Shown: piece by piece, positions 1-11,570 of the stretch
Layout: each line of letters opens with the position of its first letter
Position numbering within the stretch: the stretch's first letter is position 1
Origin: Venturia oleaginea
Taxonomy: Eukaryota > Ascomycota > Dothideomycetes > Venturiales > Venturiaceae
Reading direction: 5' to 3'
Assembly (NCBI GenBank): GCA_013176395.1
Contig: JABMLP010000004.1
Span: 372,001-436,000, forward strand
DNA: 64,000 nucleotides
The notes under the pieces: model-generated
Seen by the model: only the letters and a program-made list of their open reading frames with translations
Told to the model about the DNA's origin: nothing
Database searches by the model: none
Translations under genes and position numbers: made by a program

Positions 1-435
1 ACACCGGGAATATCACCCTTAGCCTTTCCCTTACGACCGAATCCAGCAAGCAGAACCTCGTCGTTCTCATCCACGAAGTTCAAGCAACCATCGTTGGGGA
101 CTGTTCTGCATGTTAGCTACTGCAAATTGTGCCATGCCTTCTGCTGTCCCCGCCTCCAAAGATGTGTATGACGTACCGAAAGCGGTGACCTTCTTTCCGT
201 TCTTGATCAATTGTACCCTCACGCACTTTCGGATGGCAGAGTTTGGCTGTTTGGCTTCGACACCGACCTTCTCGAGCACGATACCCTTAGCGTGGGAGGA
301 TCCACCGAATGGAGAGGACTTAAAGGCGGTTCCGAGGGCTCTCTTCTTGAAGTGAAGATCGGCCCACTGCTGTTCGCGACGGTGGGTGCGCAGTTTTCGG
401 GCGGCGTTGAGACCTCTTGGCTTTCCTTTACCCAT
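1..435 (-). CDS. rps23: 40S ribosomal protein S23 (uS12), 3' end cut off
   Basis: Component of the small ribosomal subunit decoding centre. Exon 1 (177-435) encodes the basic N-terminus and the highly conserved blocks [17 protein letters not shown] and [14 protein letters not shown]; the loop around KQPNSAIRK lies near the decoding site. An intron (101-176, GTACGT...AACAG) interrupts codon TTC|G(TC), and exon 2 (1-100) continues with VPNDGCLNF and [15 protein letters not shown] up to the window edge. About 120 of the usual 145 residues are present; the last 25 or so lie outside the window. The start is the only ATG giving the invariant [11 protein letters not shown]-terminus. Identity is certain. 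Confidence 0.97.
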
Positions 436-759
436 GATTGCTGCTGCTCGTTAGCTTTTTGAGGTTCTGTGGGCGGTGGAGGTTCGCGGCGGCGCTGATG
501 GTGGCGCGCCTAGCAATGAAATACTGGTGAATTGGATCCAAGAGTACTTCGTTGGCAATGCAGTCGCTGGAAGGTCGTACCGGTTGTGTATGGATGGAGA
601 TGTCGATGAAGTTCAAGGAGCTATCGAGATTTCGATTGTGGGCGACGAGAAACGACGCTAGTGATAATCACGTGATATACGCCTCTCCAAAACTTTTCGA
701 TCCGTCACTTTAAGTTCTTTCAGTTTCCTACAACCAATCTATCTAGTATTACCTAACAT

Positions 760-1800
760 ATCGTCAAGCTCCGATTTCTCGCTTTTGTTATAGCAACTCG
801 TCAGTCACGGATCCAGCGATTAGAGAACTCACGGCTCTCCTCGTGGGACAGCATGTCAGAAAGTTTCCAAGACGATCGGCTCCGAAAAGGAATTCCCATG
901 GATTACGATCCCAGATCGATTGGGTAGACGGAAGGCAGATTTTTGGGAACAAATTGCAAAGTATCTCGCCGTCGAGCTCCCATCCGGCAGATTTGGGCTG
1001 TGGTGTCTAATCATAATCCATTCTCAAAGAACCCCTTCAGAAGTCCTTCGAGCATCCAGAACTTGCGCATATATATCACAAGTGGAAAGTCTCGTACACT
1101 GACCATACTCATTGTTTTATACCTCCAAACAAATTACCATCGCTCACGTGCACAGGGATTGGTACCGCTTAGCTCGAAAAGACGAGGAGAGCCGTGTCAT
1201 GAAAACCATCAACCACCATCGCTTTATTCAAACTTCTCATCTAATCTCTATGAGCCTGTAGGCATAGCATTGGCTGAACTCTTTGTCACCCTTGCTAGAC
1301 ACCTACGAAAAGGGATAAGTTGTCCCTACTCGTCTTCTGCCCGAACAAGTCGCGTCAGAAGAGCCATCGAATTTCATCATGTCCTCTTTCCGACATACGC
1401 GTCTCCAATATCCAGAGTATACAGATAGAGGGCTCTTTGTATGCGATCACTTCTACAAGTAAGCAATTCACACTGCTAAAGCGAAATAGGCACAGGTCGT
1501 TCTACGAGGAAATTTGCAATTGGTTAGTCTCAATAGTTCTTTACCTCTCTGGATCTTTCAGTTCAACATCGTGCAAGATTGTTGCCATCTGGTTTTCGAC
1601 CTTGACCTTGACCGCGATTGGTGGCGAGCACGTTGTTACCAACATGTTCTGCATCTTATAGGGATCTTCTTGGGATCACCGAAATATCACTGTGAGAAAG
1701 TACATTTCGAAAAAAGGCTGCAATCGGCATTGGGTAACATCGTTGATGGGGCCTCTGCCGAAACATTTCATTGGTTCTTAAATCTTAGGTGAGAAGAAAG
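760..1800 (+). other. Stretch with possible gene-relic fragments, no intact gene
   Basis: Between the S23 gene and the transporter gene I see no complete gene. Short coding-like pieces occur in shifting frames on the plus strand: one around 920-1010 reading DFWEQIAKYLAVELPSGR, one around 1155-1255 with RLARKDEESRVM, and one around 1330-1450 containing SNFIMSSFRHTRLQYPEY. They are separated by stops and no consistent set of introns joins them. I do not recognise a family. They could be remains of a decayed gene, an untranslated region, or chance. The bases just upstream of S23 (436-759) hold its promoter and nothing else that I can identify. Confidence 0.25.
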
Positions 1801-1916
1801 TGAGCAGCATCATGTGCAAACATCACGTCACGCATCCGCAGCCAACGTGAGGGAATCACCAAGTATTATCATTCTGGAGAACAGCCCAACTTGATAGTCT
1901 TAGTTCGATAGCAAGG

Positions 1917-3688
1917 TTACGACGACTCTCCACTCTCCTCCTCTTTCTCTCTCCGAAGCTCCTGACAGAACTTACTCTTCTTCCGAATCAGTGGTCCCCA
2001 CTTCAGAAATGCCGGAGGAATAATACTCAATCCTATCATCAAGAACCCCAAGAAATAAAAACCCCACTTAATCCCAAGTGCATCATACAGCGCCTTTGAG
2101 CACATCGGCAACCCAGCAGCAAGAAGACTGCGCGTTGCACTCGAAGCAGCCATCGCTGACGCAGCATACTTCTCATACGAATCCACAAGATAGTTCGACA
2201 GAGCTGAAAAAATGAGGGTATAACCCATACCGAAAGGTATCAGAGCGGACACGGGCACGGGCCATGCTACTGTTTTGGGTTGACTTGCAGACGCGCCTGT
2301 CCAGAACATGGAGATTGCGAGGAGTGGGCCAGCGAGACATGCTAAAGGAAGTCGAAGTCTTTCTTCTCTATTATGATCGTTCAACTTTCCAGTTTTCTCG
2401 GCTTTTCGGAGGTAGCGGTCGTAGAGGAGAGATACTAGGAAGGCGAGGATGCCGCCGATGCCGACGGGGATAAAGGTGAGACTGGCTTGGCCTGGATTCA
2501 TTTTGTAGCCATCTTTGTCAAGGTTAGTGTGATGTGACATTGGATGGGCGAAGATGATGTACTGACTCTCGTAGACTCTATGGTAGGCCTGGAAGAAGAG
2601 ATAGTACACCGCATATACCAACGCCAGATACAAGCAAGTAAAGAATGCCAGCGGCTCAGTCCCAAACATCTTTGCTGGCCTAACCATCTGAGTCGTCACA
2701 AAGTCGGTTAGCCCCCTCTTTTGCAATTCGATTGGCGCGTAGACTTTGGCTTCATGGTATTTCCTCAAATATTGCGCTCTCTTCTTCAAGATGATCGGTT
2801 CAAAGGTCTCCGGTGTGAGGAGCAGTATCCCCCAAGACACAAGAGCAATAGCAAGAGCAGTCCAATACGGCAAATTCCATGCTCTTGGAGCAAGCTGGCC
2901 AGATAAGATCGCACCAATACCTTGGCCGAAGCCGGCGGCTGTGATGAACCAAGTCACTGCACGCCCTCGTCTAATAGTATCGGAAAAGAGATCTGCGCAA
3001 GTCCTATGCATCAATATCAGTATTACCCCCATTTCACAACACGCAATAATGCAGCCAACAACTTACCCGCCAACAACACTCAATGCCGTACTCGCCCCAA
3101 ATCCCATGGCCAACCTGAAAAACACCAACGCCCCAAAAGTAGGACTAATAGCACAACAAAGCAGCGCTGTAGTATAGAACCCGAAACAACCCGTCAGCAC
3201 TCCTTTTCGCCCATATTTCTCGCTCATGGGTGCGGCGGCTAGAGGGCCAAAAACATAACCGAGGAGGAATACGGAACTAGGGAGGACGAGGAGGATATCG
3301 GTTTTAATACCGAAGCGATTCGTCAAAGATTTGGGATTCGAAGCGAGGGTGGAACCAAGGTTACTATTATTGACGGCGTTGATTACGGACATGAGAGTGA
3401 GAAATTTCTTGGTCTGTATAAGATGTCATTAGCCCCCACCATTCTTCTCATCATCGATTGAGCAAAAAGCAGACTTACAGTCGACCAATTTCCCGGTCTC
3501 GCAGGATCATCCTGTGGAAATGAGAGTAATTCCAACGCGGGCGAATTCTCAATCTCAGCCTTGGTCGGTATCTTCCTGTTTGAAAAATGGCGTTGGCGTC
3601 CTGTAGGCCATCGTCCATATTTTGAGCTTGCAGCTTTCTCTGGATCTACGGTTGGTGACTGGGCTTGCTTCCCCGTTGGAATGGACAT
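1917..3688 (-). CDS. MFS transporter, DHA1-type (drug/polyamine:H+ antiporter family)
   Basis: Predicted 547-aa plasma-membrane proton antiporter with about 12 membrane segments; substrate unknown. Three exons: 3479-3688, 3067-3413 and 1917-3003, joined at GTAAGT...ACAG and GTAAGT...ATAG introns in frame. After a hydrophilic N-terminus comes the SFPQDDPARPGNWS motif that precedes TM1 in fungal DHA1 transporters. Motif A is seen as GPLAAAPMSEKYGRKG between TM2 and TM3, and the TM4-5 region carries RLAMGFGASTALSVVGG then ADLF. The central loop contains ETFEPIILKKRA, typical of the family. I start at the ATG at 3688; earlier in-frame starts would be non-ATG. It lies downstream of, and on the same strand as, the monooxygenase gene at 4317-6465, so a shared metabolic role is possible. 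Confidence 0.9.
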
Positions 3689-3853
3689 TCTCAGCGAACG
3701 AACGCAGTGGGAAAGAATTTTGGAATTGGAAGGAGTTGCCAAACAGATTGGGAATGTTTAGCCCCAAGCAAGGACGTCTGGTGGTGATGACATAATTGGA
3801 ATTATGTCTTTGGTGTCTGAGTCAAGGAACGTAGACACTTGTGAAACACCTTA

Positions 3854-4087
3854 TTAGGTTTTATGTGGTGAAGAGGGTGGCGATAGAATTGCCGAATCTA
3901 GGAGGTACGCCTTTGGCCCGGACACCATAGTAACTTGAGGGTTATGATCGCATTTGATTTCAAGAACGTCATTTGGCTTCTGGATCAAACGTTGAAGGTC
4001 GCGAGGGATGGGATTTGTAAAGATGAAACGAGGTTGTGCGATATTGTCTTTCAAGATCAAGGTCGGGTCAAGGGGCGAGGCTGACAT
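3854..4087 (-). CDS. Small hypothetical ORF (77 aa)
   Basis: An ATG-initiated ORF of 77 codons between the transporter and the monooxygenase, on the same strand. It has a varied, protein-like composition (for example LQRLIQKPNDVLEIKCD) but no recognised domain, signal peptide or membrane segment. The ATG directly follows a CCGGTAG sequence, so it could also be the last exon of a longer unrecognised gene. It may equally be chance. The flanking 3689-3853 and 4088-4316 hold nothing else I can identify. Confidence 0.25.
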   Translation of the reverse strand: MSASPLDPTLILKDNIAQPRFIFTNPIPRDLQRLIQKPNDVLEIKCDHNPQVTMVSGPKAYLLDSAILSPPSSPHKT

Positions 4088-4316
4088 CTACCGGGGTGGC
4101 CCGATTGGGCATGGGATTGACTACTATGTATGCCTTTGGCGGTGACGACAGCCATTGTCGCTATAGTGGAACAAATAATGGAAATGTGATGGCGAAGCAT
4201 CTGTGTGCACGGTCCAAACCTAAAATGCGTCCCAGAGAAAGCTGTGATTTTCGTCTCTAGGTATCTATCAATCTCTAAACGCGTAAACAGAATAATCAGA
4301 ACTATGTACACACCTA

Positions 4317-6465
4317 TCAGATCAGTCCCAACCCTCTTATCCCATACATAACAAGCCCAATCCAACTCATCTCCTTCGGTTCCATACCAGCATGACAAAC
4401 AACCTTCTTCCTCATCACCTCCTCCTTCTCATTATCATCCGGCGTAACCTTCTCAACCTTAGCCTGCGTAACCTCTCTCTCAATATCATCCGGCGTGATT
4501 TCCCTCTCAACAACTTCAATCAACGCCGATTTCTTCTCCGACAACTCATAATCCCTCTCCTCACCCTTACTCTCAAAAACAACTTCCAAGCCGTCCAAAT
4601 CTCCCACATCCCTCCAGTCCTCTAATAGCCTGAAAAAAGCTGGACTTCCCTTGCCGTAGCTAGCGCCTCTCAGCCATTTTTCGCCTTCTTGTCCTTCATT
4701 GGTGTAATAGCCGGGGGTACAATCTTGAACAAATCCATATTGTTCCTTCGCCATCGAAATGATCGTATCAACCCATTTATCTTCAGCTGCTTGTTTCGGC
4801 TGGATATACTTGATGCCCCGCTCACAAATCTGAGATATAATGTAAGCAGAGTGACGGGCTTGTTCATCCAGAGCGTGGGTATTGTTTTGCGTGTATCCGC
4901 TTTGTGCGATTGTCATGAAGAAGGCGTTTGGGAAGCCTCTCGAAGTGAGACCATGTAACGTCGAAGGTCCATCTTCCCATTTCTTCTTGAGGGTAAGATT
5001 GTTTTGGCCGGTCATTTCGACGCCCAGGCGGGAAGAGTAATCAGAACCAAATTCGAAGCCGGAGGCGTAGATGATGCAATCCAAATCGTAGTGTTTGTCT
5101 CCAATTTGCATTCCCTTTTCATCAATATACTGCTCGCCCATTTTTTCTTCTGTAAGATCGATGAGGGTAACACTCTTTCGGTTGAAAGCAGGCAGGTAGT
5201 CGTTATTGAAACAAGGTCTTTTACAAAAGAGATTGTACCACGGTTTCAACTTCTCGGCCGTCTCTTTGTCTTTTACCACTTCATCAATTCTGCCCCGTAT
5301 CTGTTCCATCTTCTGGAAATCGGCCTCGGTTTGACGATCCATCTTGTCTTCGATCGATGCATCTGGATCTCTGCCGCCCCAGTGTGGGAGCTTCTGCATC
5401 GTTTTAGTCCAACTGTCGTTCACAAGATCTTCCTTCGCTTTGCCACCCGTGACGATGATATTGAAATTATTGATGCGGTCGCGCTGCCAGCTTTTTTGCG
5501 CTTTGGTTTTTCTGGCCCAGTTCTGGTCGGTGGGTTGATCGCAGCGTTTATCGACTGATGAAGGGGTCCTCGAGAAGACATAAAGGTGCTCTGCGCTTTC
5601 TGCAACGTGGGGGATGACTTGCACCGAAGACGCCCCTAGAAATGATTAGTGAATCGATCAGGAGGAAACAGCTCGACGTACCTGTCCCAACAACAGCGAC
5701 CTTCTTCCCCTTTAACTTGTCCAACCCTCCATTGATATTCCCACCCGTATAGCCAAAATCCCACCGACTAGTATGGAAACTCCGTCCCCCAAACTTCTGA
5801 ATCCCCTCCAATCCAGGTAACTTCGGAACATGCAAACTGCCGCCCGCACTAACAATAAACCTCGCGCTCAGCGCATCCCCCCGACTCGTCCCAACATTCC
5901 ATCTTGCCCTCTCTTCTTCCCAATCCAAACTTTTTACCTCAGTCTGAAAAAGACACCGCTCATAAAGTCCAAAATGCCTCCCAACATTCTGCGCATGCTC
6001 CCTAATCTCCTCACCCCTGCAATATCTCTCACTTGGGATATATCCCACCTCCTCCAACAACGGCATGTAAATATAACTCTCCGTATCACAACCGACCCCC
6101 GGATAACGGTTGTAATACCACGCCCCTCCAAAATCAGCCGCCTTATCCACCATCAAAAAATCATTGACACCTGCTTGTATAAGTCGTGCTGCAGCGAGTT
6201 GTCCTCCAAACCCGGCGCCGAGAATGAGAACATCAACGCTCTTGGAAATCGCATGGCGGTTAAAGTTTGGATCAGACCATGGATCCCTTTGAAAATTGGC
6301 GAGGACTTCGCGGGGCACTTTGTGGTATTGATTTAGACGCTCTTTGTTCATGCGCTTTTCTCGTTCTTGAGCATACTTTTCTTTGAGTTTGGAGTGATCG
6401 ATCTTTTTATCGGATGGAGCTTCAGAGGGTTGGGAGGAGTAGGATTTGGAACTTCGTTTTCCCAT
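4317..6465 (-). CDS. FAD/NADPH flavin monooxygenase, Baeyer-Villiger type I
   Basis: Predicted 700-aa flavoprotein of the cyclohexanone/phenylacetone monooxygenase type, which inserts oxygen next to a ketone to give an ester or lactone using NADPH and O2. Exons 5682-6465 and 4317-5635, one 46-bp intron (GTACGT...TCTAG) in the second Rossmann motif. Visible motifs: first dinucleotide fold GAGFGG (residues 83-88); GGAWYYNRYPGVGCDTES (113-130); the type I BVMO fingerprint FxGxxxHxxxW as F225-G227-H231-W235; second fold VVGTGASS (258-265); ASGFEFGSDY in the C-terminal half. ATG at 6465 gives MGKRSS; the longer reading frame would need a GTG start. The C-terminal tail after the catalytic region is acidic and Glu/Lys-rich. 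The substrate cannot be told from sequence. Next gene downstream on the same strand is an MFS transporter. Confidence 0.92.
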
Positions 6466-7320
6466 CTTGAGGTTTGGCGGAAATTGTGAAAATGGCAGTA
6501 GTTTGAGCACAAATGAGGAATGTCGCTTGAGTAGAGGAGGAGTCTAGCTATAGTCCAGAACCTTGCACGTGTGAATTTATGCCAAATCCACACATGCCAG
6601 GGTTCTTGGTCATCGCTTTTGGATCTGTGCATGCCAATTTGCGTGCGGTAGTTTGAAGACCGCCCGCAGAGTTTGCGTGAATATCTCAGAGCTCGACGCC
6701 AATTTTGCCTGCAGCGGTGCAAAAGAGATGATGTCGTCGAGGGTTTCGGGTTGACATATCTGAGGAAGACTAGATTCGAGACCAGACGGGTGTTTCAACG
6801 CGTAGAAGGGTGCAGGTGCAGGGGAACCCTAATTGTGAAACCCATTAGCAGAACACGACTGTAGCTCTGTCACTTATCACGTTACGACTTCCAAATCCCT
6901 AATGACCAAAAGATGACTCCATACTACTAGCAGATGTGAAAATCGATCGTCATCAGGAGTGCAATCCCACCGCAAACGCAACCATCGTGAGTCGCAGCGG
7001 CACCCAAAAGGAAGATAGAAACCTCCTCTTGAACCAGAGGGCGGATCTATTGAATCGCATCAGTACAGCGAGCCGAGAAAATCGAGTGATGTGAGCAAAA
7101 CCAGCTTCAACCTTCATCTCCCATCGCCTTTGTCGGTTCAAACGCATGAAACTTGTATCCACTGTAGGAAAGACCGATCAAAGCGAGCTAAAAACAAACT
7201 CCTCGTGCGCTCCTCACCAAAACTGCCATTGGAATTCACTGTTCCCGCATCCAGTATCTCTGCAAAAATACACTCTCCTTTCCAACTCCAAGAAAACAGC
7301 AAAAAAGACAGGATTAGCTT

Positions 7321-7418
7321 AGCCAATGTAGGGCTCGAACCCGGATATTTGCAACATGATCTGGTAGTAGTTGTTGTCCATGCAGCGCGCTAAGCCGACT
7401 CCTATGGGCGGTGCTGGG
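7321..7418 (-). pseudogene. tRNA-like relic
   Basis: On the minus strand a B-box-like GGGTTCGAGCCC lies about 60 nt downstream of an A-box-like GTCGGCTTAGCGCGC. The T-arm and acceptor pairings needed for a working tRNA do not close: the stem below the T-loop mismatches at its base and no clean 7-bp acceptor forms. I read this as a decayed tRNA or a tRNA-derived element rather than a gene. Confidence 0.3.
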
Positions 7419-8807
7419 GAGTTGTGCTATGTAAGGGACAACATACCTGACTATATGCGCGTAGGCTGACAGAATTTTGGCACACGCTGATAAATATAGC
7501 TCTGGCCAACGCAGCATATAGGTACGAAGAACCAACGGCAGCAGAACAAGAGCAAGAGCAAGATCACGACTGAGGGGTCGGATATATGTACAGCATTCTC
7601 TTGGTGCAGTCTTCCTTTCTGAAGTGATCTCATATCGTGTTCGAACAGCATTTTTCATCAGCAAGGAGTTGAAGAAGTGCCACGAATGACCCTTCGCTGT
7701 GCCTGGGCTTTCCAAGCAACTTAGGCAGTCTGATTATTAGCAACAATGATTTACATATTATAGTCGACATTTCCAGCCCACTATCAGTGGACTGGCTATT
7801 GTGGCCTCGCACAATATTGGGTGCATATCAAGAACTGTGACAGCAGTCATTATTCACCTCGGATGGTGGGTTCAAGCACAACGCCGATTGTGAGCCCACC
7901 TCAACATTTTCATTGATAGTGCATTCAAGAATTCTCATCAACCCTCTTGTTAGCATCAATAGTATGCACATTTTAACTGAAGAATCTGGTCCTTACAAAG
8001 CTTTTGAGGGAACAACCCCGCCATCCTTATATAACATCAAGAACAGAATTGTACTAGGAGGGCCGAAGCGCTCTCTTCAGAAGCTTTGCAAGCCGAGTTC
8101 AATCCTTCGGCTCCGCAAACTGTGCGAAATATTCTACTTCTTAGCAATAATAGTACGGGTCAGCATCGACATCACAATTGACTGACACATCTTCAATCAA
8201 AGAATCGAGAACTCCAAAAGAAGTTCAAGAATCTCTTGCCTAGGATGTGCAAAAAATCGCCAAAAAAGATGTTCAAGCTGCTACACTCGCTGCTGCCGCC
8301 GCCAGAAATTGTGATGTTGTGAAGTTGTGCTGACTTCCCTTGGCTAAACAAACCCCCGGTGGAACTGACATAACTTTCCCCTCAATTCAATCATTTACCC
8401 AAATCAGCCCCCACGACGGATGTTGGCGATAAAGCGGGGCAGAGCTCAAGATTAGCACTTCCTCGATTAGGTCAATAAGCTTTTACATCATTGGTCTCTT
8501 TGTCCATTGTGAGACCACGAGGTGGGGCTTTGACCTTTTAGGCGATTTGTTTTCTAGGGATATTTGAGCAAGCTTGATGGAGCACTTCCATAACATTAAA
8601 TAGATAGCGACGGTTTGGGTTTCAATCTCCATGTGCGCAAGCAAATACCACAGTTTGTGACTAGGAGTGATAACTTCAGAGCAAGAAGCGAGAACCCGGC
8701 GGTGGAGGCAGTCAAAACGAGCGTAGCCAACCATCCCCATCCTCAGTTTGTCGACGGGCACATTTCAAAGCCTCAATTCTAAGTGGTGGCACGTTTCCAG
8801 ATGGGGA

Positions 8808-9880
8808 TCGCTCCATTTCTGGCAGATCGAGACATACCAGCATGACACGCATTGAGGCAGGCGTACATCGACTCAAAAGCAGGCCATCAGAAGCCGGCGT
8901 GAAGGGAAGTCTTTCCAGTGCAATACCACGACAGCGACATTCTCAAGGAGCGTATCATCATCATCCACGAATAACTTTCCCGCCACCTCTGAAAACGGGA
9001 CGGGAATTCCTTTTCTATCATCGCTTCATTTCTGGCTGATGAGGGCGCTTCAGAACAGAAGGCGGCGGTGGTTTTCAATAGCATGTTACTAAAAGACCAG
9101 CGGCGAGACACAACACCACCGCAATGGCAACCAAAAGGGGCACATCATCGTGCATAATTCCTCTGGGCTCCCTTGGAAAACAACGTCGCGTCATCGTTTT
9201 CGAACATCGCTCCATCCCTGGCTGACAAGAGCGCTCCGGGAAAACAAGGGGCGGCGACAGATATGCTCTGCTCAAGCATGAGATACTGGAGATCGAGGGT
9301 GAGACCACACCACAACGGCAATTGAAAGGGAGACACTGGCATCACCGCCATATCGTTTTCCGACACCAATGCGCCGCATCATCCCCGGTCTCCTTTCGAA
9401 ACGGCTTCGATCTATCATATTCGCACATTGTTACATCGCTCCATTCCTGGCCGATGGAATCGCTCGCAGAGTAGCAGGCGGCGGCGGTAGAGATCTTTCT
9501 CTCACAAAGGTAAACTGAAAACCCGGCGACGAGATATGACACCACCGCAACGGATTTCAGAAGGAAGGCACCCCATCATCACCATATTGTTCACCATCAT
9601 CCACGCGCTGCATCATCTCAGACCCCTTCTCAAGCCAGAATCAAATTGGCACATTCGCAAATCGCCTCGTTTCTGGCAGATTGTGGTATTTAAGCCGGGA
9701 AGGAGGAGGCAGGAATGTCATAAGAGCGGGCGGTTGACAACGAACCCGCCAGTTGGCCTGGCGGGATTTTCTGCGTCTCGAAAGTATTTTCAAGGAAATC
9801 CAGGAGTCAACGAATTTCAGCATGGGCGTACTGAGATTCGTGTAGCACCAGCAAAGAGGTAGTTGGAACTCAGAGGACAA
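8808..9880. repeat. Diverged tandem repeat array, about five units of 185-230 bp
   Basis: A landmark of the form TCGCTCCATTTCTGGCNGAT recurs at 8808, 9021, 9207, 9436 and 9662. Within units, further shared blocks follow in the same order: a GGCGGCGG run, then ACCACCGCAACGGCAA (around 9108, 9308 and 9540), then CATCATC-rich and GCGCTGCATCATC sequence. Units have diverged substantially and contain indels, so the period varies. No reading frame runs through the array. The unit length is in the range of satellite-like or decayed transposon-derived repeats. Confidence 0.6.
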
Positions 9881-10637
9881 TGATAAGAAGTTCCCGCATG
9901 GAGATTTGGACAGAGACCTGCTGAGGTAAGAGATGCCTTAATCAATCCTAGGATTCAGGAAAATCGGATGTGTTTCCAGATCCACGCATGGAGTCAGGCA
10001 AGCTATCTCAACCGGTTGTCCAAATTAAGAAGCGGTTGGGCATCCAACCGATCTCTTTTGAGAGATATCGTATGTCCCCCAGACCTGCAGGGGGTGTGAC
10101 TCTGCCAATTCGTAGAGTCTGGCGGGCAGATCTGGGTGACAAGGTCAATAGACATGCCCGAACAGAGCCTGAACTTCACGCCTGCCCAGCCCAAGCTTTT
10201 CCTCCCCTCCCGGAGCATCCCCTCCTGCTGCCATGCCGTGCTCGCGACCCAAGATGACAAATATTCCACGGTCGAGGCAAGGTGTAGACCGACCAGATCT
10301 GGTGGATAGAATGCGAAAACTCAGATAACATGGATGGAAGGATGGCGTGGTGTGATGTGGTGTGGGCGAGATGAGGAGATTGATGCTTGAGAAGAGAAGA
10401 GGTGAGGTTGAAGTGCAGCTCCACTGTTCTGTCGAGCCTTGCCTAAACGAGACTGCCTAGCCAGGGACCATCTCAACCTCAATTCTCACTCACGTCGACT
10501 GCATCAACGACAACCATCTCAGCAAGCCGACCCGCGCATCTGCACTTCCTGTCAGAGACACAAATTTCCGGACATGGATATACACCTTACGGCGATATGG
10601 CTGTGGTCGGAGTTGAGTGAGGTTGCAGTGATAGGCA

Positions 10638-11570
10638 CAAAGAGCTTGGACAAGGACGCAAGAAGACCAGACGGAACACATACTCTATTCGGACCCAGAA
10701 AAAGCGTATTCGGGTCCGATTATATTGCTGAGGGAATCTGAAATTCTTCGGGATTGAGCGAGAGGCAACCAAGCCGGCAAAGAGCTTGGACAAGGACATT
10801 AAACACTGCAGATATTTGCAGGCTGAGCGAGAGTGTAGGCCAGGAGTGCGTGTCGAACATTCGCATGCTTCCTCTCCATTCCACCAAACCCGGAAGAATA
10901 TCCAGCCACCGCCGAGGGCAGCGAATACAATTGGCAGTACAACAGGAGGTGTGTATCGCACTGCTTGCCTCTTTTCAGGGCCATACTCGAGTTCGACTGA
11001 GATCCATCCTATGCCACCTTTCTATGGCTTTCGGATTTCCCAAGCCAAGCCTTGACGTGCCATTATCAATCTGTGTACGCCGATTCCTTTTGGGTGTATT
11101 CGATTGATTGCGCATTGTGCCCTGGACTCCATGCAACATTGCGACAATGTTGCCTCTCCTATACCGCTTTATCTTGGCATCCCAGCTCTTTCTGGATCTC
11201 GTTTGTGTCCACTCTTCCTGGTCATGAATTTGTGAACATAAGAACCTTGATGGTTCATCGATCATTGGCCTCACAATCACTCTGACGCTTCACATCCGAA
11301 ATAGCCCACCAAGCTCTTTTCGGGTGTTTTCATTCATTTGCCACGGCTTGAGCAGTGTTCCAAAACTGCGCTGAGACTACATTGGCCTGCCTCATTAACT
11401 TCTTGGTCAAATTCGGTCTCCTTCCACTGCATTGTTATCCAGCTCTTTTTCAGTACATGCGCTCACGTATCTTCAATATGGGTGTGGTACAGAGGCCTGA
11501 TGACAATCAAGTTCACTCATGGTTTGTGGGGCTGACGGCTCGCGGGGTTGGGACGTCTGCGCCTAATTTT
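10638..11570. repeat. Second diverged repeat family, present in both orientations
   Basis: A 20-bp word, CAAAGAGCTTGGACAAGGAC, occurs identically at 10638-10657 and 10778-10797. The related word AGCTCTTT (its complement core) recurs at 11184, 11312 and 11441, spaced 128 and 129 bp. Sequences after these words are loosely similar: CTTTTGGGTGTATTCGATTG near 11090 resembles CTTTTCGGGTGTTTTCATTC near 11315. This fits an old tandem array of 130-140 bp units with one block inverted. It is clearly different from the 8.8-9.9 kb array. Confidence 0.4.
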
